Positions 1-11,360 of a DNA stretch of 64,000 bases are shown in pieces. The first letter of the stretch is position 1. Each line of letters begins with the position of its first letter. The notes below the pieces were generated by a model. That model made no database searches, was not told the origin of the DNA, and was given only the letters and a program-made list of their open reading frames with translations. Source of the stretch: Eriocheir sinensis (taxonomy: Eukaryota > Arthropoda > Malacostraca > Decapoda > Varunidae); assembly GCF_024679095.1 (NCBI RefSeq), contig NC_066515.1, forward strand, positions 22,107,717 to 22,171,716. The letters are read 5' to 3'. The position numbers and the translations under genes are program-made.

Positions 1-187
1 CAATAAGGACAGAAAACATTATATACTAAACCCAAAAATAAAATAAGGTGGGTATATTTTTTTATAAATTCAACAGTTTACCTCCAAAAGAAACAATAAA
101 GACAGAAAACATATATACTAAAGCCAGAAAAAGAATATATTGGTGAGATTTTTATATATATTCTAGTTTACCTCCAAAAAGAAACGA
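1..187. repeat. 93-bp AT-rich tandem duplication
   Basis: Two adjacent copies begin CAATAARGACAGAAAAC at positions 1 and 94 and both end in TTTACCTCCAAAA-AGAAA. They diverge by scattered substitutions and small indels. The first copy touches the window edge, so further copies may lie upstream. No coding potential seen. Confidence 0.85.
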
Positions 188-555
188 AAAATGAAAGTGA
201 ACTCTGGCAAATGGTTCCCGTAGAGTCTTACAAAGCTCTCTATGGGGAAGGTCAACTCAATTATACGGTATTATAGCCATTACGCCCACCCAAACAGCAT
301 TCTCTCTATATGCCAAAAAGTGATGCTGGGAAAGGTTGACAGGTATGGGCAAATGCCTCTATAATTGCTTTTAGTGGAAATAGAAGAAAAGGCAAATATA
401 TAGTTCTTGTTAGAGGTCTTGTGGGACAATTGAGTTTACTGAAAAAGAATTATATGACAAACTATTTATGATCTTATGAGAAACACTAAAACATAAACCT
501 TGATATTTATTAAGACTATTATACTTTGAAAACCGAAACCGAATTCAAACAAAAC
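188..555. other. unique AT-rich sequence, no gene seen
   Basis: Complex AT-rich DNA with stops in all frames and no recognised repeat or RNA gene. It separates the 93-bp duplication from the first large microsatellite cluster. Confidence 0.6.
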
Positions 556-559
556 AACA

Positions 560-642
<83 letters not shown>

Positions 643-722
643 ACCAAACTAATACAGAACTCTCTAATGTTGCTGTTTGAGGGGAGGAAGGAAGGGAAGA
701 CGAGGGTGACGGAGGAGGGGAA

Positions 723-814
<92 letters not shown>

Positions 815-851
815 AGCACCAATAAGCAGAAGGTAAGCAGTGCACACATCA

Positions 852-884
<33 letters not shown>
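556..884. repeat. compound microsatellite (AC)n - (AG)n - (CT)n
   Basis: An AC array of about 38 units (563-638), an AG array of about 42 units (725-809) and a CT array (854-884) with short unique spacers. The AG and CT arrays are complementary and only about 45 bp apart, so one strand could fold into a hairpin. The open frames here translate the repeats. Confidence 0.97.
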
Positions 885-886
<2 letters not shown>

Positions 887-1328
887 CTGGTGCCATGGTG
901 ACGGATGAAACATTTCGTCATCGATGTTTTGTGGAGAGAAACATCATAAATATATTTTTTTTCTGCCGTTCACTAATATTTTTTTCAACCTAAAGCTGCT
1001 GATCGGTTGTTATTTTCTTTCTTCCAGACTTTTATGTGTTTTTCTATATATGTTTTCTTTTTTATGTTTGTTTTCCTTGTTTTATTTCCCACAGGTGTTT
1101 CTCTTTCTACACCTTCTTGTCATACCTGCCACATAAATCACTCTCCCTCTTGTTTCTCTCTTTTTTTCCCTATCTCTCACACACCTGTTCGCGTTTCTCC
1201 TCCCTGACATGGTTCCTCATTTCATATTTCCTCCTTTTTCATTTTCATTTCTCATTTTTTTTCTACTAAGGTTACGTTTTCATCATTTATTGGTTCCCAG
1301 GAGCAGAATCTCATTACAATATTAAGGC

Positions 1329-1330
<2 letters not shown>
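885..1330. other. T-rich sequence, no gene seen
   Basis: T-rich DNA with short overlapping open frames made of Phe, Leu and Ser. No domain, splice pair or RNA gene supports coding. Confidence 0.55.
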
Positions 1331-1365
<35 letters not shown>

Positions 1366-1370
1366 TCACA

Positions 1371-1419
<49 letters not shown>
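1331..1419. repeat. (TC)n(AC)n microsatellite
   Basis: About 15 TC units pass directly into about 28 AC units with CACACTCACACTCAC at the junction, the usual signature of a dinucleotide array that switched motif by point mutation. Confidence 0.97.
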
Positions 1420-1420
<1 letters not shown>

Positions 1421-1554
1421 GCCCTTTCCCTTCCATTTTGCTTCCCTTTCATTCCTTTTCCCTAAGTCATTACCAGCAACACTCCTCCCTTCATGCCCTT
1501 TCCTATCCCTTCCTTCCCCTCTCTACCTTACATCATCAACAAACTGTCAACACC

Positions 1555-1830
1555 ACATTTTAACCCACCCATTTCCTTATCCATTCCCTTTTCCTAATGA
1601 CCAACGGAACTCCATCACTGTTCAACATCCTCCTTCTCTTCCTCGCTACCCATTCCACTTATCACACCCTTCCAAACCCCATTCCCTTCCATCTCCATCC
1701 CCATACCATATTTCCTCATCCACTTCCCCTTTCCTGATGACCAAGGGAACTCCATCACTATTCAGCATCCCTTTCTCTTCCTCACTATCATTCCACCGTC
1801 ACACCCTCACGCACCCCATTCCCTCCACCC
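1555..1830. repeat. 140-bp tandem duplication
   Basis: A segment containing CTRATGACCAASGGAACTCC recurs 140 bp later (about 1593 and 1733), followed in both copies by ATCACTRTTCARCATCC and pyrimidine-rich DNA. Copies are diverged but align through their length. No gene seen in the flanking pyrimidine-rich DNA (1420-1960). Confidence 0.75.
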
Positions 1831-1960
1831 CCAGCGCCACACCCCATCAACGCCACGCCACACCATCGCCACATAGCTGCACCAGAGCTTCCCTGCACCA
1901 CCGCGAATCGATTACATTAATTAATTGCTGGATTACCATACGAAGCGAGGGGAAATATGG

Positions 1961-2445
1961 ACACGGCAACCAGGCAGCTGAGGCCAAGAGGGTGTGTGGA
2001 GAGGGGAACGAGGGAGGAGAGAGGAAGGAGAGAGGAACGTGGGAGGGAAAGGAGGAGAGAGGAAGGAGGATGGGAGATACTGGGTGGAGAGAGACGAAGA
2101 GTGATAGGGAATGGAAGGAATGGAAGAGGAATAGAGAGAGGGAAGAAAAAGGAAGGAAAGGAAAGTAGGAAAGGGATAACAGAAAAAGAAGAAGATAGAA
2201 GTAACTAGATATGTATAAGAAGAGGGAGAATTACATAGGAGTTGAGATGATGCGATATAAAGAAGAAAAAGAGAGAGAGAGAATAGGAAAAAAGAGATAG
2301 GAGATAAGGAGATGGAAGGAACTGGTTGATGAGAAAAGGAGAATATGAAAACAACATAAGGAAAGAAAGAAAAGGAAAAAGAGAAAGAAGTGGATGACAG
2401 GAAAAGGGAGAAGAAGAAGAGAGAGAGAGAGAGAGAGAGGGGGGT
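1961..2445. repeat. polypurine tract (G/A on plus strand)
   Basis: Nearly uninterrupted G/A sequence for about 480 bp, ending in an AG array (2419-2438). The Glu/Arg/Gly frames on plus and Ser/Phe/Leu frames on minus are by-products of composition. Confidence 0.8.
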
Positions 2446-2620
2446 GAGGTAGTGAGTGCCAGAGATGTTAGCGGTCACCATGGCAGCGGAGAGAGAGTGG
2501 TGGTGAGCCTGGTGGTGATAGTGGTGGTGATGATGATGGTGATGATGATGGTGATGATGATTTTCACTGTGTTATTGCAGTTTCTCAAGATGATGATGAT
2601 GATGATGATGATGAAAGAAA
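2446..2620. repeat. GTG/GAT trinucleotide cluster
   Basis: Interspersed GTG and GAT triplets (about 2498-2560) and a GAT array (2590-2613). Neighbouring arrays differ by one base, consistent with repeat drift. Confidence 0.8.
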
Positions 2621-3050
2621 ATTTGCTGATCTTTACGGAAAATATCGGAAAAAGGTATAATTTGTTGAGGAAGGAATGAGAGTGGATTCCCTTCGGCATT
2701 TTAATCATTGGCTATTTAAATGCACTTTCCGTAACAGATCACGAATATTAAAACAAAGAAAATCACAAAAAACATACCTAACGACCTTATAACACGTATT
2801 CTCCCACTGTAAAACGAAAACCAGTAGAAAACAACAAAAAAATCCAATCAAAATTCATTGCAGGAAATCCCTCAAATTAATTCCCAACGCGGAAGTGAAG
2901 ACGCTTAAGCCTCGCATCGTTCATCTTAGTTCCTTCCTCCTCTCCTTTATTTAAGTAACTATTTAGTCATCCATTAAGGCTAAGTCAGGGATGTGGTATA
3001 CTTGAGTCACCCCCCACGGCCACCCCATTAATGTGGCTTAGCTGGCTCGC
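2621..3050. other. unique sequence, no gene seen
   Basis: Complex AT-rich DNA. The part at 2880-3050 is more mixed in composition with a few CpGs and TTAAG/ATTAA words, which could be a small conserved non-coding element, but nothing here shows function. Confidence 0.45.
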
Positions 3051-3670
3051 TCTCCCTCTCTCTCTCCCTCCCTCTCTCTCTCCCTCTCTCTCCCTGACTC
3101 TCTTTCCCTCCTTTCCTTCTCCCCATTCCTCCGTCCCTCCATAAATTTCTTCTTCCCTCCATCCATCCTTCCTCCCTTTCCTCCTAGTGGCTCTCCCTAT
3201 TTATCTCCCTTCCTTCTCTCCTATTATCTTACTCCTCCTCTATATATTTGTAATCCCAAACTTTCCTTCCTCTATGTCTGTTTCTTCGTTTCGTTCTTTT
3301 TCTTCTTCTTTCTTTCTTAATTTCATCTTTTTTTCATGTGTTCTTTAATCCGTTGTCTAGTCTTCATTTTGTTCCTTCTTAGATTCCTACATTATGCTTT
3401 CATTTATCCTCCTCTTTCTCATCCATTTCTTCATCTATGTCATTCTTTTCCATCAAGCATCCGTCTATTCTATTCTCTCTTTTCTTCCCTTTAATCATGC
3501 ATCCATCTCCTTTGCTCCCCGTCATCCACCTCCATTGCTTCCTCCAATACCACCTCATCTTTCACTTCTCCTTTAATCATCCACCTCTCTTCCTCTCCAT
3601 CATCCATCACGTTATCCTCCACCTTCTCCTGCTATGAGAGTCAAATACGAACTCCTTAGCTAATCAGGTG
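3051..3670. repeat. polypyrimidine block
   Basis: C/T-rich DNA with degenerate CTCC and TTCC runs. Open frames (Phe/Leu/Ser/Pro rich) follow from the composition. Confidence 0.7.
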
Positions 3671-4040
3671 GTTATCCCTTCATCTCCCTTCTCTCTTAAG
3701 GTCGTGAACCCCATCCCAGACCCCAAAGAACCCGCCTCAAACCCTCACGAACTCCAAATTATTACCCTCATCCCTCCCTTGGTCCAATTTGCAAGCGGGG
3801 ATCCCAATGTATGGTCGTCTATTCACTTGGATCCTTCCCTTACGAGCCTCGGATCACGTCCTTCCAATGATCTGTTACCTGCCGGAGCCCCGTGGGACAC
3901 CCTGGGATTAAGGATTCAATGGAGACCCAAAGAGATGTGGTGCAGGAGGCGATGGCTTGCGAGATATGAGACGGAGGGAGACGGAGGCAGGAAGGGAAAG
4001 AGGGTGGAGCTCGAAAAGATTGAGGCCCCGGCTAAGAGGA
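3671..4040. other. complex sequence with a 129-codon open frame lacking a good start
   Basis: A plus-strand frame stays open through 3668-4057 and translates to non-repetitive sequence, but it opens on GTG, has no convincing initiator ATG and runs into a purine tract. I recognise no domain. Most likely chance, possibly an old pseudogene or exon remnant. Confidence 0.2.
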
Positions 4041-4297
4041 GGAGGAAGGAGGGATGATGAGGAGGGGGAAAGAAGATGGGTTTTAAGAGGAATCTAGTGA
4101 GAAGTTGGGAAGAAGAAAGTGATGGGAATGATGAGGGCGAGGGTGAAGTGAGCGGTGATTGGAAGGGGAATGATGGGGGGAATGGGGAGATGGGTGATAT
4201 TGGTGATGTCGAGAGTGGTGGTGGTTGGACGATGATGGAAATGTTAATGGTGGCGATGGTAAAAGGATGGAATGGAGGCAGTTTTCGATAAAGTATT

Positions 4298-4394
<97 letters not shown>

Positions 4395-4500
4395 GTGGGG
4401 CTGTTCAGTGGTCGTAGAATCACAAAAATAGTATTGATAGTGGAAGCAGTAGTAGTATCATCAATAGTAGTAGCAGTAGTAGTAGTAGTAGTAGTAGCAG
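4041..4500. repeat. polypurine tract with (AG)45 and (AGT)n
   Basis: G/A-rich DNA leads into an uninterrupted AG array at about 4300-4390, then after about 50 bp an AGT/AGC trinucleotide array (4444-4500). Confidence 0.95.
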
Positions 4501-4842
4501 CGATAAAACTTGCAATATTAATAAGGATAACGGGAAAATACATCCATCAAGCACTACTATAAATAAATACACCCGAAAAATACAACACAACCCATTCTTA
4601 TACCACAAAAACAAACGACCCACAGTGACCAAACCTCAACCAAACAACGATATACAGTGATAGTGACACAACCCCCAATCACCATCGTCTCAAATTCGTG
4701 ACAGTGAACGCGGCAGTGACTGATGGTGACTCGTACTGAAGGTGTTAATGCTACGCGGGAAGCTGAGGGTTATTATACTATATCACACGTTCCCCGCACA
4801 CCCTAGGGACCGGATTATGCTTTGGCTTGCTCCTATTACGTA

Positions 4843-4845
<3 letters not shown>
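4501..4845. other. unique sequence, no gene seen
   Basis: Complex A/C-rich DNA with frequent stops. No repeat family or RNA gene recognised. Confidence 0.5.

Positions 4846-4908
<63 letters not shown>
4846..4908. repeat. (AG)n microsatellite
   Basis: About 31 perfect AG units. Confidence 0.98.
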
Positions 4909-4912
<4 letters not shown>

Positions 4913-4979
4913 TTAGGGTGATTAACTCCTTTCACATGTAATAAGCTTTCATTTGTAAAGTTAATCCGTCGAAGGGTGA

Positions 4980-5240
4980 TGGGGGAAGAGAGGTGTGAAG
5001 GGCAATGTGTGATGATGGGAAGAGAGGGAAACCGTGATAAAGGAAGGGGAAGGGAGATAGGGTGATGCATGATAGGGGAGAGAGAGAAAACTGGTGGGGA
5101 AGAAAGGGAAAGGCTGATAAAGGAAGGGGAAGGGAGGTAGGGTGATGCATGATAGGGGAGAGGAAGAGAAAACTGGTGGGGAAGAGAAGGAAAGGGTGAA
5201 GGGATAAAAGGGAAGGGAAGGGAAAGATGACTAATGCATG
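4980..5240. repeat. 80-bp purine-rich tandem repeat, about 2.5 copies
   Basis: The segment with GATAAAGGAAGGGGAAGGGA and GGGTGATGCATGATAGGGG recurs exactly 80 bp apart (GATAAAGG at about 5036 and 5116), with a more diverged third partial copy near 5202. Copies 1 and 2 are nearly identical. Confidence 0.85.
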
Positions 5241-5606
5241 ATGGGAAAAGAGTGATTAAAAAGGTATTGCTAACTGTGGAAGACTAAATGAGAGTAGGGG
5301 ATAGAAAGGGAAACGGGTGACGACGGAAAGGAAAATGGAAGAGAAGAGAAGAGAGAAGAAGAGGGTTAGCACAAGGAGGAGAGAAGAGAAAGTAGAAAAA
5401 GCAAAGGGAGAAAGGGAAGGAATGAGACGCTAAAATAATAGACAGAAACGATATAGAAAAAGGAACTAAAATGAAAGAAATTTTTAAATAATATACAAAT
5501 GTTCTTATATATCAGAATTATAACTCTCTACTGAACACTACTAACTCTCAATCTGTCTATAAACTCTACAACTCCACTATATTAACTCTAGAACTCAACT
5601 TAATAT
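5241..5606. other. A-rich sequence, no gene seen
   Basis: Purine-rich then A/T-rich DNA with small internal echoes (ACTCTA/AACTCT words near 5520-5600). No coding signal. Confidence 0.5.
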
Positions 5607-6170
5607 AACAAAAAAAGCGAAAAACAAAAAAAAATCAAAGAGAACACACGATCTTCATACAACACCTGTGACTCCCTACCTGGCACATTTACCCGTCTAC
5701 CTACCTGTCTGTCTGTCTGTCTGCATAAAAAACTCCACTTAAAATCACAAATAACAAAAGAAAACACCAAAAATAAGCAAAATTAAACACACCATCTTCA
5801 TACCACACCTGTGACTCGCTACCTGGAACACCTACCCGTCTACCTACCTGTCTGTCTGTCTGTCTGTCTACCCAAAAACTCAACTTAAAATCACAAATAT
5901 CAAAAGAAAACACCAAAAATAAGTCAAATAGAACACACAATCTTCAAACCACACCTGTGACTCCCTGCCTGACAAATCTACCCGTCTACCTACCTGTCCG
6001 TCTGTCTACCCAAAAACCCAACTTAAAATCAAAAACAAGCAAAAGAAAACACCAAAAATAAGTAAAACAGAACACACGATCTTCATAGCACACCTGTGAC
6101 TCCCTACCTGGCACACCTACCCGTCTACCTGTCTGTCCGTCTGTCTACCCCAAAAAACTCCACTTAAAAG
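5607..6170. repeat. about 143-bp minisatellite, 4 copies, carrying CACCTG/TACCTG words
   Basis: ACACCTGTGACT starts at 5662, 5805, 5951 and 6090 (spacings 143, 146, 139). Each unit has A-rich DNA (ACACCAAAAATAAG), a GAACACACRATCTTCA segment, ACACCTGTGACTC, CTACCTGG or a variant, and a CTACCTACCTGTCTGTC microsatellite of variable length. The inner CTGT array explains the length differences. Confidence 0.93.
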
Positions 6171-6360
6171 GAGGGAACGAGAGTTGAGAGACACTAAAAA
6201 CTTTCCCCGGCACACACGACCTGAAAGCAGCATTAAATCAACAGCTCCTTCATTACCAGGCCGTAAAAAGTGCCTCCCATCAAACTATTAATTACTCAGT
6301 CCGTAGCGAGACTCCGACTTTTTTCAATTTCCAGAGTTCCCGAAAATAACTAAAGTGCGA

Positions 6361-6960
6361 GATGAGGAGATGGAGGAAGCGGTGAGGTGGTGGTGGTGGT
6401 TGGTGGTGGAGAGGGAGGAGGAGGAATGGAGGGAATGAGGAGAGGAGAGATGGGACGATACGAGAGGAGAGGAGAGGACAAGAGAGAAGAGGGAAGGAGA
6501 GGAGCGGAAAGGAACGGAAAGGAAAGGAAAGGGAAGGAACGGGAAGGGAAGGAAAGGGAAAGGAAGAGAGGGAAAGGAAAGGAGAGGAAGGGAAAGGAAG
6601 AGAATGGAAGTGAAGTGAAGTGAAAGGAAGAGAAGGGAAGAGAAAAGGGAAGGGATGGGGAAGAAAGAAGAGGAGAGGAAAGGAAAGGGAAGGAAAGGAG
6701 AAGAGAGGAAAGGAAGATAAAAAAAACAAGGTGATGAAAATAAAAAGAAAAAAACTAATCAAACAGGTGATGCGGAAAGGTGTTTGAGACATTAATGAAC
6801 AAACGATTTACAGCAGAGAAAAAAAAAGAGGAAGAAGAGAGACGCCGAGGAGGCAGGCGGAATGGATAAGGATAGACGGAGAAGAATAGGGTGGATCAGG
6901 GGCAGCAGAAGAGAGGGATGAAGGGGAAGGGGAGGGAAGGGGGTGTCCGGATGAGTGGTC
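6361..6960. repeat. polypurine tract with GGAAA/GGAAG repeats
   Basis: About 600 bp of nearly pure G/A on the plus strand, with degenerate GGAAAGGAAAG pentamers (6480-6720). It could form a triplex in supercoiled DNA (property of mirror-symmetric polypurine tracts). No gene. Confidence 0.85.
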
Positions 6961-7095
6961 AAAGAGCGTAACACAATCAGGAGATCTGTGAAATACCCAA
7001 TCAGCGCAAATCAGTCACAGAATTGGCTCAAAGAGAAAACTGGCAAGTGATTCAATCCTGCCCACGCAATATTGAGATGAAGGCGGGAAGTGGCG

Positions 7096-7214
7096 AGGAG
7101 GAGGAGGAGGAGGAGGAGGAGGAGGAGGAGGAGGAGGAGGAGGAAGAAGAAGAGTAGGAAAAGGAGGACGAGGAGGAAGAGGCCTTGTGATTTCATCGTT
7201 ACCAGGGACAACAC

Positions 7215-7253
<39 letters not shown>

Positions 7254-7274
7254 TAACATACGTGCCGTCACCGT

Positions 7275-7335
<61 letters not shown>

Positions 7336-7340
7336 TTTCA

Positions 7341-7390
<50 letters not shown>
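7096..7390. repeat. compound microsatellite (GAG)n - (CA)n - (GT)n - (CT)n
   Basis: GAG array 7096-7145, CA array 7208-7250, GT array 7276-7331 and CT array 7345-7390 within 300 bp. CA and GT are complementary with about 25 bp between, so a long hairpin is possible. All frames here, including the longest open frame of the window (7090-7941), translate these arrays. Confidence 0.97.
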
Positions 7391-7393
<3 letters not shown>

Positions 7394-7717
7394 CCCCTTG
7401 TTCTCTTTGTTACATCGCATCTCTCTTCTTGCTCTCTATTCATATTTTTATTCTTCCATCTCCTATTCCTTCTTCCTTCCATTCTTCTATTCATCTGTCT
7501 ATCTATCCATTCCTTCTTATATTCCATTTCATATTTGCGCGCGCCATTTTTTTTTTCTTTTTTTTTTTCTTCTGTTTTGTCCTCTGCATCGCCTTCCTCA
7601 CTTTATTTTTTCCTCCTTTCGTGTTTTTTTATTTTTTTTTATCTCGTCTCTTTTGTTTCTTATGTCTTCCTGTCTTGTCCTTCTCGTCTTCTGTTCTCTT
7701 GCATCCTTTAGCACTTG

Positions 7718-7721
<4 letters not shown>
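7391..7721. other. T-rich sequence, no gene seen
   Basis: Pyrimidine-biased DNA with T runs. Its Phe/Ser/Leu frames reflect composition. Confidence 0.5.

Positions 7722-7801
<80 letters not shown>
7722..7801. repeat. (TC)n microsatellite
   Basis: About 40 perfect TC units. Confidence 0.98.
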
Positions 7802-7804
<3 letters not shown>

Positions 7805-8105
7805 CTTTTTCGCTTTTTATTGCTTCGCTTCGTCTTGTTCAACGCTTTGGTTCTCGCGCTTTTCTCCTTTTTTTTGCTCTTTTATTGAACGAAGAAATAG
7901 CAAAACAAGACATAACGACAGAAATTATATATGACCTTTGAACGTACCCGACGCTTACGTTAATAGTTGGTCACCGCTTTGTATGTTTTGGGGTTCCTGA
8001 GAATGCAAGATAAACGCGAACTGTGCGGCATTTAAAAGGTAATTGTGTAGAGGATTTTATGGCTCCTTTCTACCAGCGTATTATATGGACTTGTTGATAA
8101 AATGA
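7802..8105. other. unique sequence, no gene seen
   Basis: Complex DNA with several CpGs (7930-8040). No open frame of note. Confidence 0.5.
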
Positions 8106-8495
8106 AATACCTGAGAAGTGTGTGTCCTCCTCCTCCTCTTGTTGCTCTTCCTCCTCCTTCTTCTTCTCCTCCTCCTTCTCCTCCTCCTCTTATAATTGAT
8201 GTTCTTTCACCGTCTGGCTTATCTGACATCACTTTACTTTTTTTTTTCAATCTTCTCTCCTCCTCCTACTACTCTTGTTCCTCCTCCTCTTACTCGTCAT
8301 CCTCATCCTCATCCTCATCCTCATCATCATCATACTCTTCCTCCTCCTTCCCTTCCGTCTCCTCCTCCTCCTCCACCTCCACCTGCTTAGGGACACCACA
8401 AGTTGCACTGAGAGCTGGCATGTCATATGTCGAGAGGAGGAGGCGGAGGAGGAGGAGGAGGAGGAGGAGGAGGAAGAGGAGGAGGAGGAGGGGGT
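8106..8495. repeat. (CTC)n block followed by complementary (GAG)n block
   Basis: CTC/CCT/ATC triplets dominate 8106-8390 and GAG triplets 8431-8490. The two blocks are complementary with about 40 bp between, so they could pair within one strand. Confidence 0.9.
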
Positions 8496-8565
8496 CGATA
8501 TAGCAAGAAAGATCAATAGCTGCGTAGCCCCCCTTGCCTCATGCGCTCAAAATGCTTACACGCCG

Positions 8566-8566
<1 letters not shown>

Positions 8567-8613
<47 letters not shown>

Positions 8614-8720
8614 GGCATGACCGAGTTTTTTTTCCATATGCAAAAAAATCTTACTGCTCTTTTTTTTCGTTGCCAGGTGGGTAAAAAAAAAATCACCATA
8701 TTGTGTTGCGTAGAATTGTA

Positions 8721-8786
<66 letters not shown>
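8567..8786. repeat. (CA)n and (TG)n arrays in opposite sense
   Basis: CA array 8567-8611 and TG array 8722-8786, again complementary, separated by about 110 bp of T/A-rich DNA. Confidence 0.97.
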
Positions 8787-8789
<3 letters not shown>

Positions 8790-8885
8790 CCCCGGTAAAC
8801 AGGTGGTCCAATTTGCAAAAGAATCTCCTCAAATGAAAGTGTTTTTGTAACCTTAATATAAACGAGAAAGTAATGCTAGTTCAAA

Positions 8886-8942
8886 TATGTATGTATGTAT
8901 GTATGTATGTAATGTATGTATGTATGTATGTATGTATGTATG
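8886..8942. repeat. (ATGT)n microsatellite
   Basis: About 14 ATGT units with one phase slip near 8911. Confidence 0.95.
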
Positions 8943-9064
8943 GGTGCCTTTCTCTGTGTGTGCATTTCAAAGCAGCCAAAATTAGTGTTCGCGTTTAGCA
9001 TAGTTACACATTAAAGCAGAATTAGCATAAAGTTGGCACAATAAACATTTGAAGAGAAGCAACA

Positions 9065-9250
<186 letters not shown>

Positions 9251-9306
9251 GATTACAATAAGCTACGAAAATTTAATATGTACTCAAATTTGCATATCGA
9301 AACAAT

Positions 9307-9308
<2 letters not shown>

Positions 9309-9346
<38 letters not shown>

Positions 9347-9470
9347 AAAAAAATACGACACACCCATTTCAACGACTTAATCACCACCACCACCACAACC
9401 ACTACCACCACCACCATCATCACCACCACCACCACAACCACTACCACCACCACCATCACACATCATCGCC
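9309..9470. repeat. (CA)n and (CAC)n arrays
   Basis: CA array 9311-9344, then CAC/CCA triplets 9380-9460 containing a duplicated segment of about 42 bp (ACCACAACCACTACC twice). Confidence 0.92.
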
Positions 9471-9589
9471 AGCAGCACCGCCATTTATATTCAAGTTAAT
9501 TCATCTCTGCGGGTTGGTCGCTGCATGCAAATGGGCAACATTGTACACCATATTTATCTATTAATCCTCTTTTGTGGAGTTAATTGGCT

Positions 9590-9910
9590 GGCCCGGCTAC
9601 CTTACATCTCCCTCCGCCTCTCCCTCTTTGTTTCTCCTCTTCCCTCCCCCTCCTCCCTTCTCCCCTTCTTTCCCCTCTCCCCTCCTGCTATTAGAGGCTC
9701 ACAGGAGTACTTGTGGCCACTTTTCCCTTCTCTCCCCTTTCCTGCCTCTCTCCTCTCCTCTTCTCTCCCTCAGTATCCCCTCTGCTGCCTCCTCCTCCCT
9801 CCTCAGACCTCCCTTCCTCTCCCTTTCCGGCCCTTTCCCTCCTGTTCCTGTTTCCCTCCTTAAGCCTCTCTTCCTCCCCCTCTTCCTCTCCCTCCTCTTC
9901 TCCCCCTCCA
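9590..9910. repeat. polypyrimidine block
   Basis: C/T-rich DNA of degenerate CCTCT and CCCTCC runs. No coding evidence despite open frames on both strands. Confidence 0.7.
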
Positions 9911-10200
9911 GTTAATTGTTTAGACCCTAACCAGTACAATTCCGTAAGTCGGCCCTTCCCTCTTCTCTCCTTCCCCTCCTTCGCCCCCTCGCCCTCCGGC
10001 CCTCCAGCACCGTTTAGCGTCGTCCACGTGTCCCAGGGGAGGGCCGGGCCAGGGAGCCGCCCCCAGGTAGCCAATAAGGGCGGTTTGTAGCGTCATTTAT
10101 CACAAAGGTGACGCCCCTGCGAGGCTCGGCGCGGGAGAGGCTTAGCGCCCCCTCAGAGCCACAAAGACGGAGCCGGATACTTTTTTAAGGGGGGCTGCTG
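9911..10200. promoter_or_regulatory. CpG-bearing complex island, possible regulatory element
   Basis: After the pyrimidine block the sequence becomes complex and CpG-rich (GTTTAGCGTCGTCCACGTG, CCAATAAGGGCGG, GAGGCTCGGCGCG). Such islands are rare in the window and interrupt simple repeats, as cis-regulatory elements or promoters often do. No TATA or coding exon identified; role is inference. Confidence 0.25.
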
Positions 10201-10799
10201 CGGGGGGGGGGAGGGGGGGAGGGACTGTTTTTCTCTTCTCTTGATTCATCTCGTTTACGGCAATCTATTGAGTCTCGTTCCCCTTTATCCTCCTTTAAAT
10301 TTATCTCATTTATGCACTTGTTTATATGTTTACGTCTTTCCTTTTCTCTCATTTATTTCTCTGGCTATTTATGTCCCTATTTCTTCACTCGTTAGTTTCT
10401 CTGGTTATCTTTGTCTCTCGCTCTTGCATACTTTGTCTCTTTGGTCCATCCGGTTCCAAATGCCTCTTTCCATGTGACTTCCTGGTGAATTCATTAACAT
10501 CATGCCTTGACTCTCTTCTAAGTCTATATAATGGCGGTTACTATGTGAACTGATATCTAAGGTAAGCCAGGAAGTATGTTTGGTAGCCTATTCCCCCTCC
10601 CAAAGGCTTTAAAGCATGAGAATTGAATATAAAAAGATCACAGAGAGAATAATAATCGTATAACAGTTCATTGGCACCCGAAGAAGTAGATTAAGAACCG
10701 GTTTTGTTTCCACTAAGACTTAACAACAACAACAAACAAAAGAGTGACAACAAAATCAACAAAAGCAACAGCACAAACCCTTCCTGCCATCCCATTGGT
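10201..10799. other. T-rich then unique sequence, no gene seen
   Basis: A G-run (10200-10224), T-rich DNA with a repeated TCTCTGGYTATNTNTG motif (about 10360 and 10400), then AT-rich complex DNA with an AAC-rich stretch near 10720-10770. Confidence 0.45.
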
Positions 10800-11239
10800 C
10801 CGCCAGGCTCTGACGTCACCAGGTAGGACGCACCGCTCACTCACCTGGAAAGAGAGAGAGAAAAAAAGTTAAAGTAGTGAATCAAGTACTCACCTGAGGG
10901 AAAACTTAACACCAACACCTCATTGACGTCGTCTAATTAGTAAAAGTAATCAAACAAAAAACAAGGCGCCCGCCAGGTGGTCTTGTTCTACCTGAGAGGG
11001 GAGACAAAACCTTAATTGGCATTCTTTTTCTTCCCTTTTTCATCTACCACAAAAGGGTCATTAGTGTTAATTGGCTTTTTCTTTCTTTCTTTTTTCCTTT
11101 TACGAAACGTTGTAATTACGGCGGTATTCAAAGCCACTATCGGACCGCCCGTGAACAGGTGAGAATGTCAAGGATTTATACGAATACCTGAATGACGGGG
11201 AGTAGCACGCACCTGTCCCCTCACCTGAACACACACACA

Positions 11240-11270
<31 letters not shown>

Positions 11271-11360
11271 CTTTACGTCACCCGGACTCAACAGGTAATA
11301 CGAGAGGACTTAATCAATATCTGGGTCTTATCGCTTTGGCCAGGTAAGTCCAGGTAAGCC
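10800..11360. promoter_or_regulatory. dense CAGGTA/CAGGTG hexamer cluster
   Basis: I count 12 hexamers of CAGGTR or its complement YACCTG: 10820, 10842, 10891, 10974, 10989, 11156, 11185, 11210, 11222, 11292, 11341 and 11351, in both orientations. Four hexamers in 537 bp would occur about 0.5 times by chance with equal bases. CAGGTG is an E-box bound by Snail/bHLH-class factors, and CAGGTAG (at 10820) is the Drosophila Zelda site. Two TGACGTCA-like words (10811, 10923) also occur. An enhancer is inferred, not shown. A CA array lies at 11230-11270. Confidence 0.35.

Noticed and set aside
7090..7941. Longest open frame of the window (283 codons, plus strand)
   Set aside because: It translates GAG, CA, GT and CT microsatellites in succession; no start context or domain.
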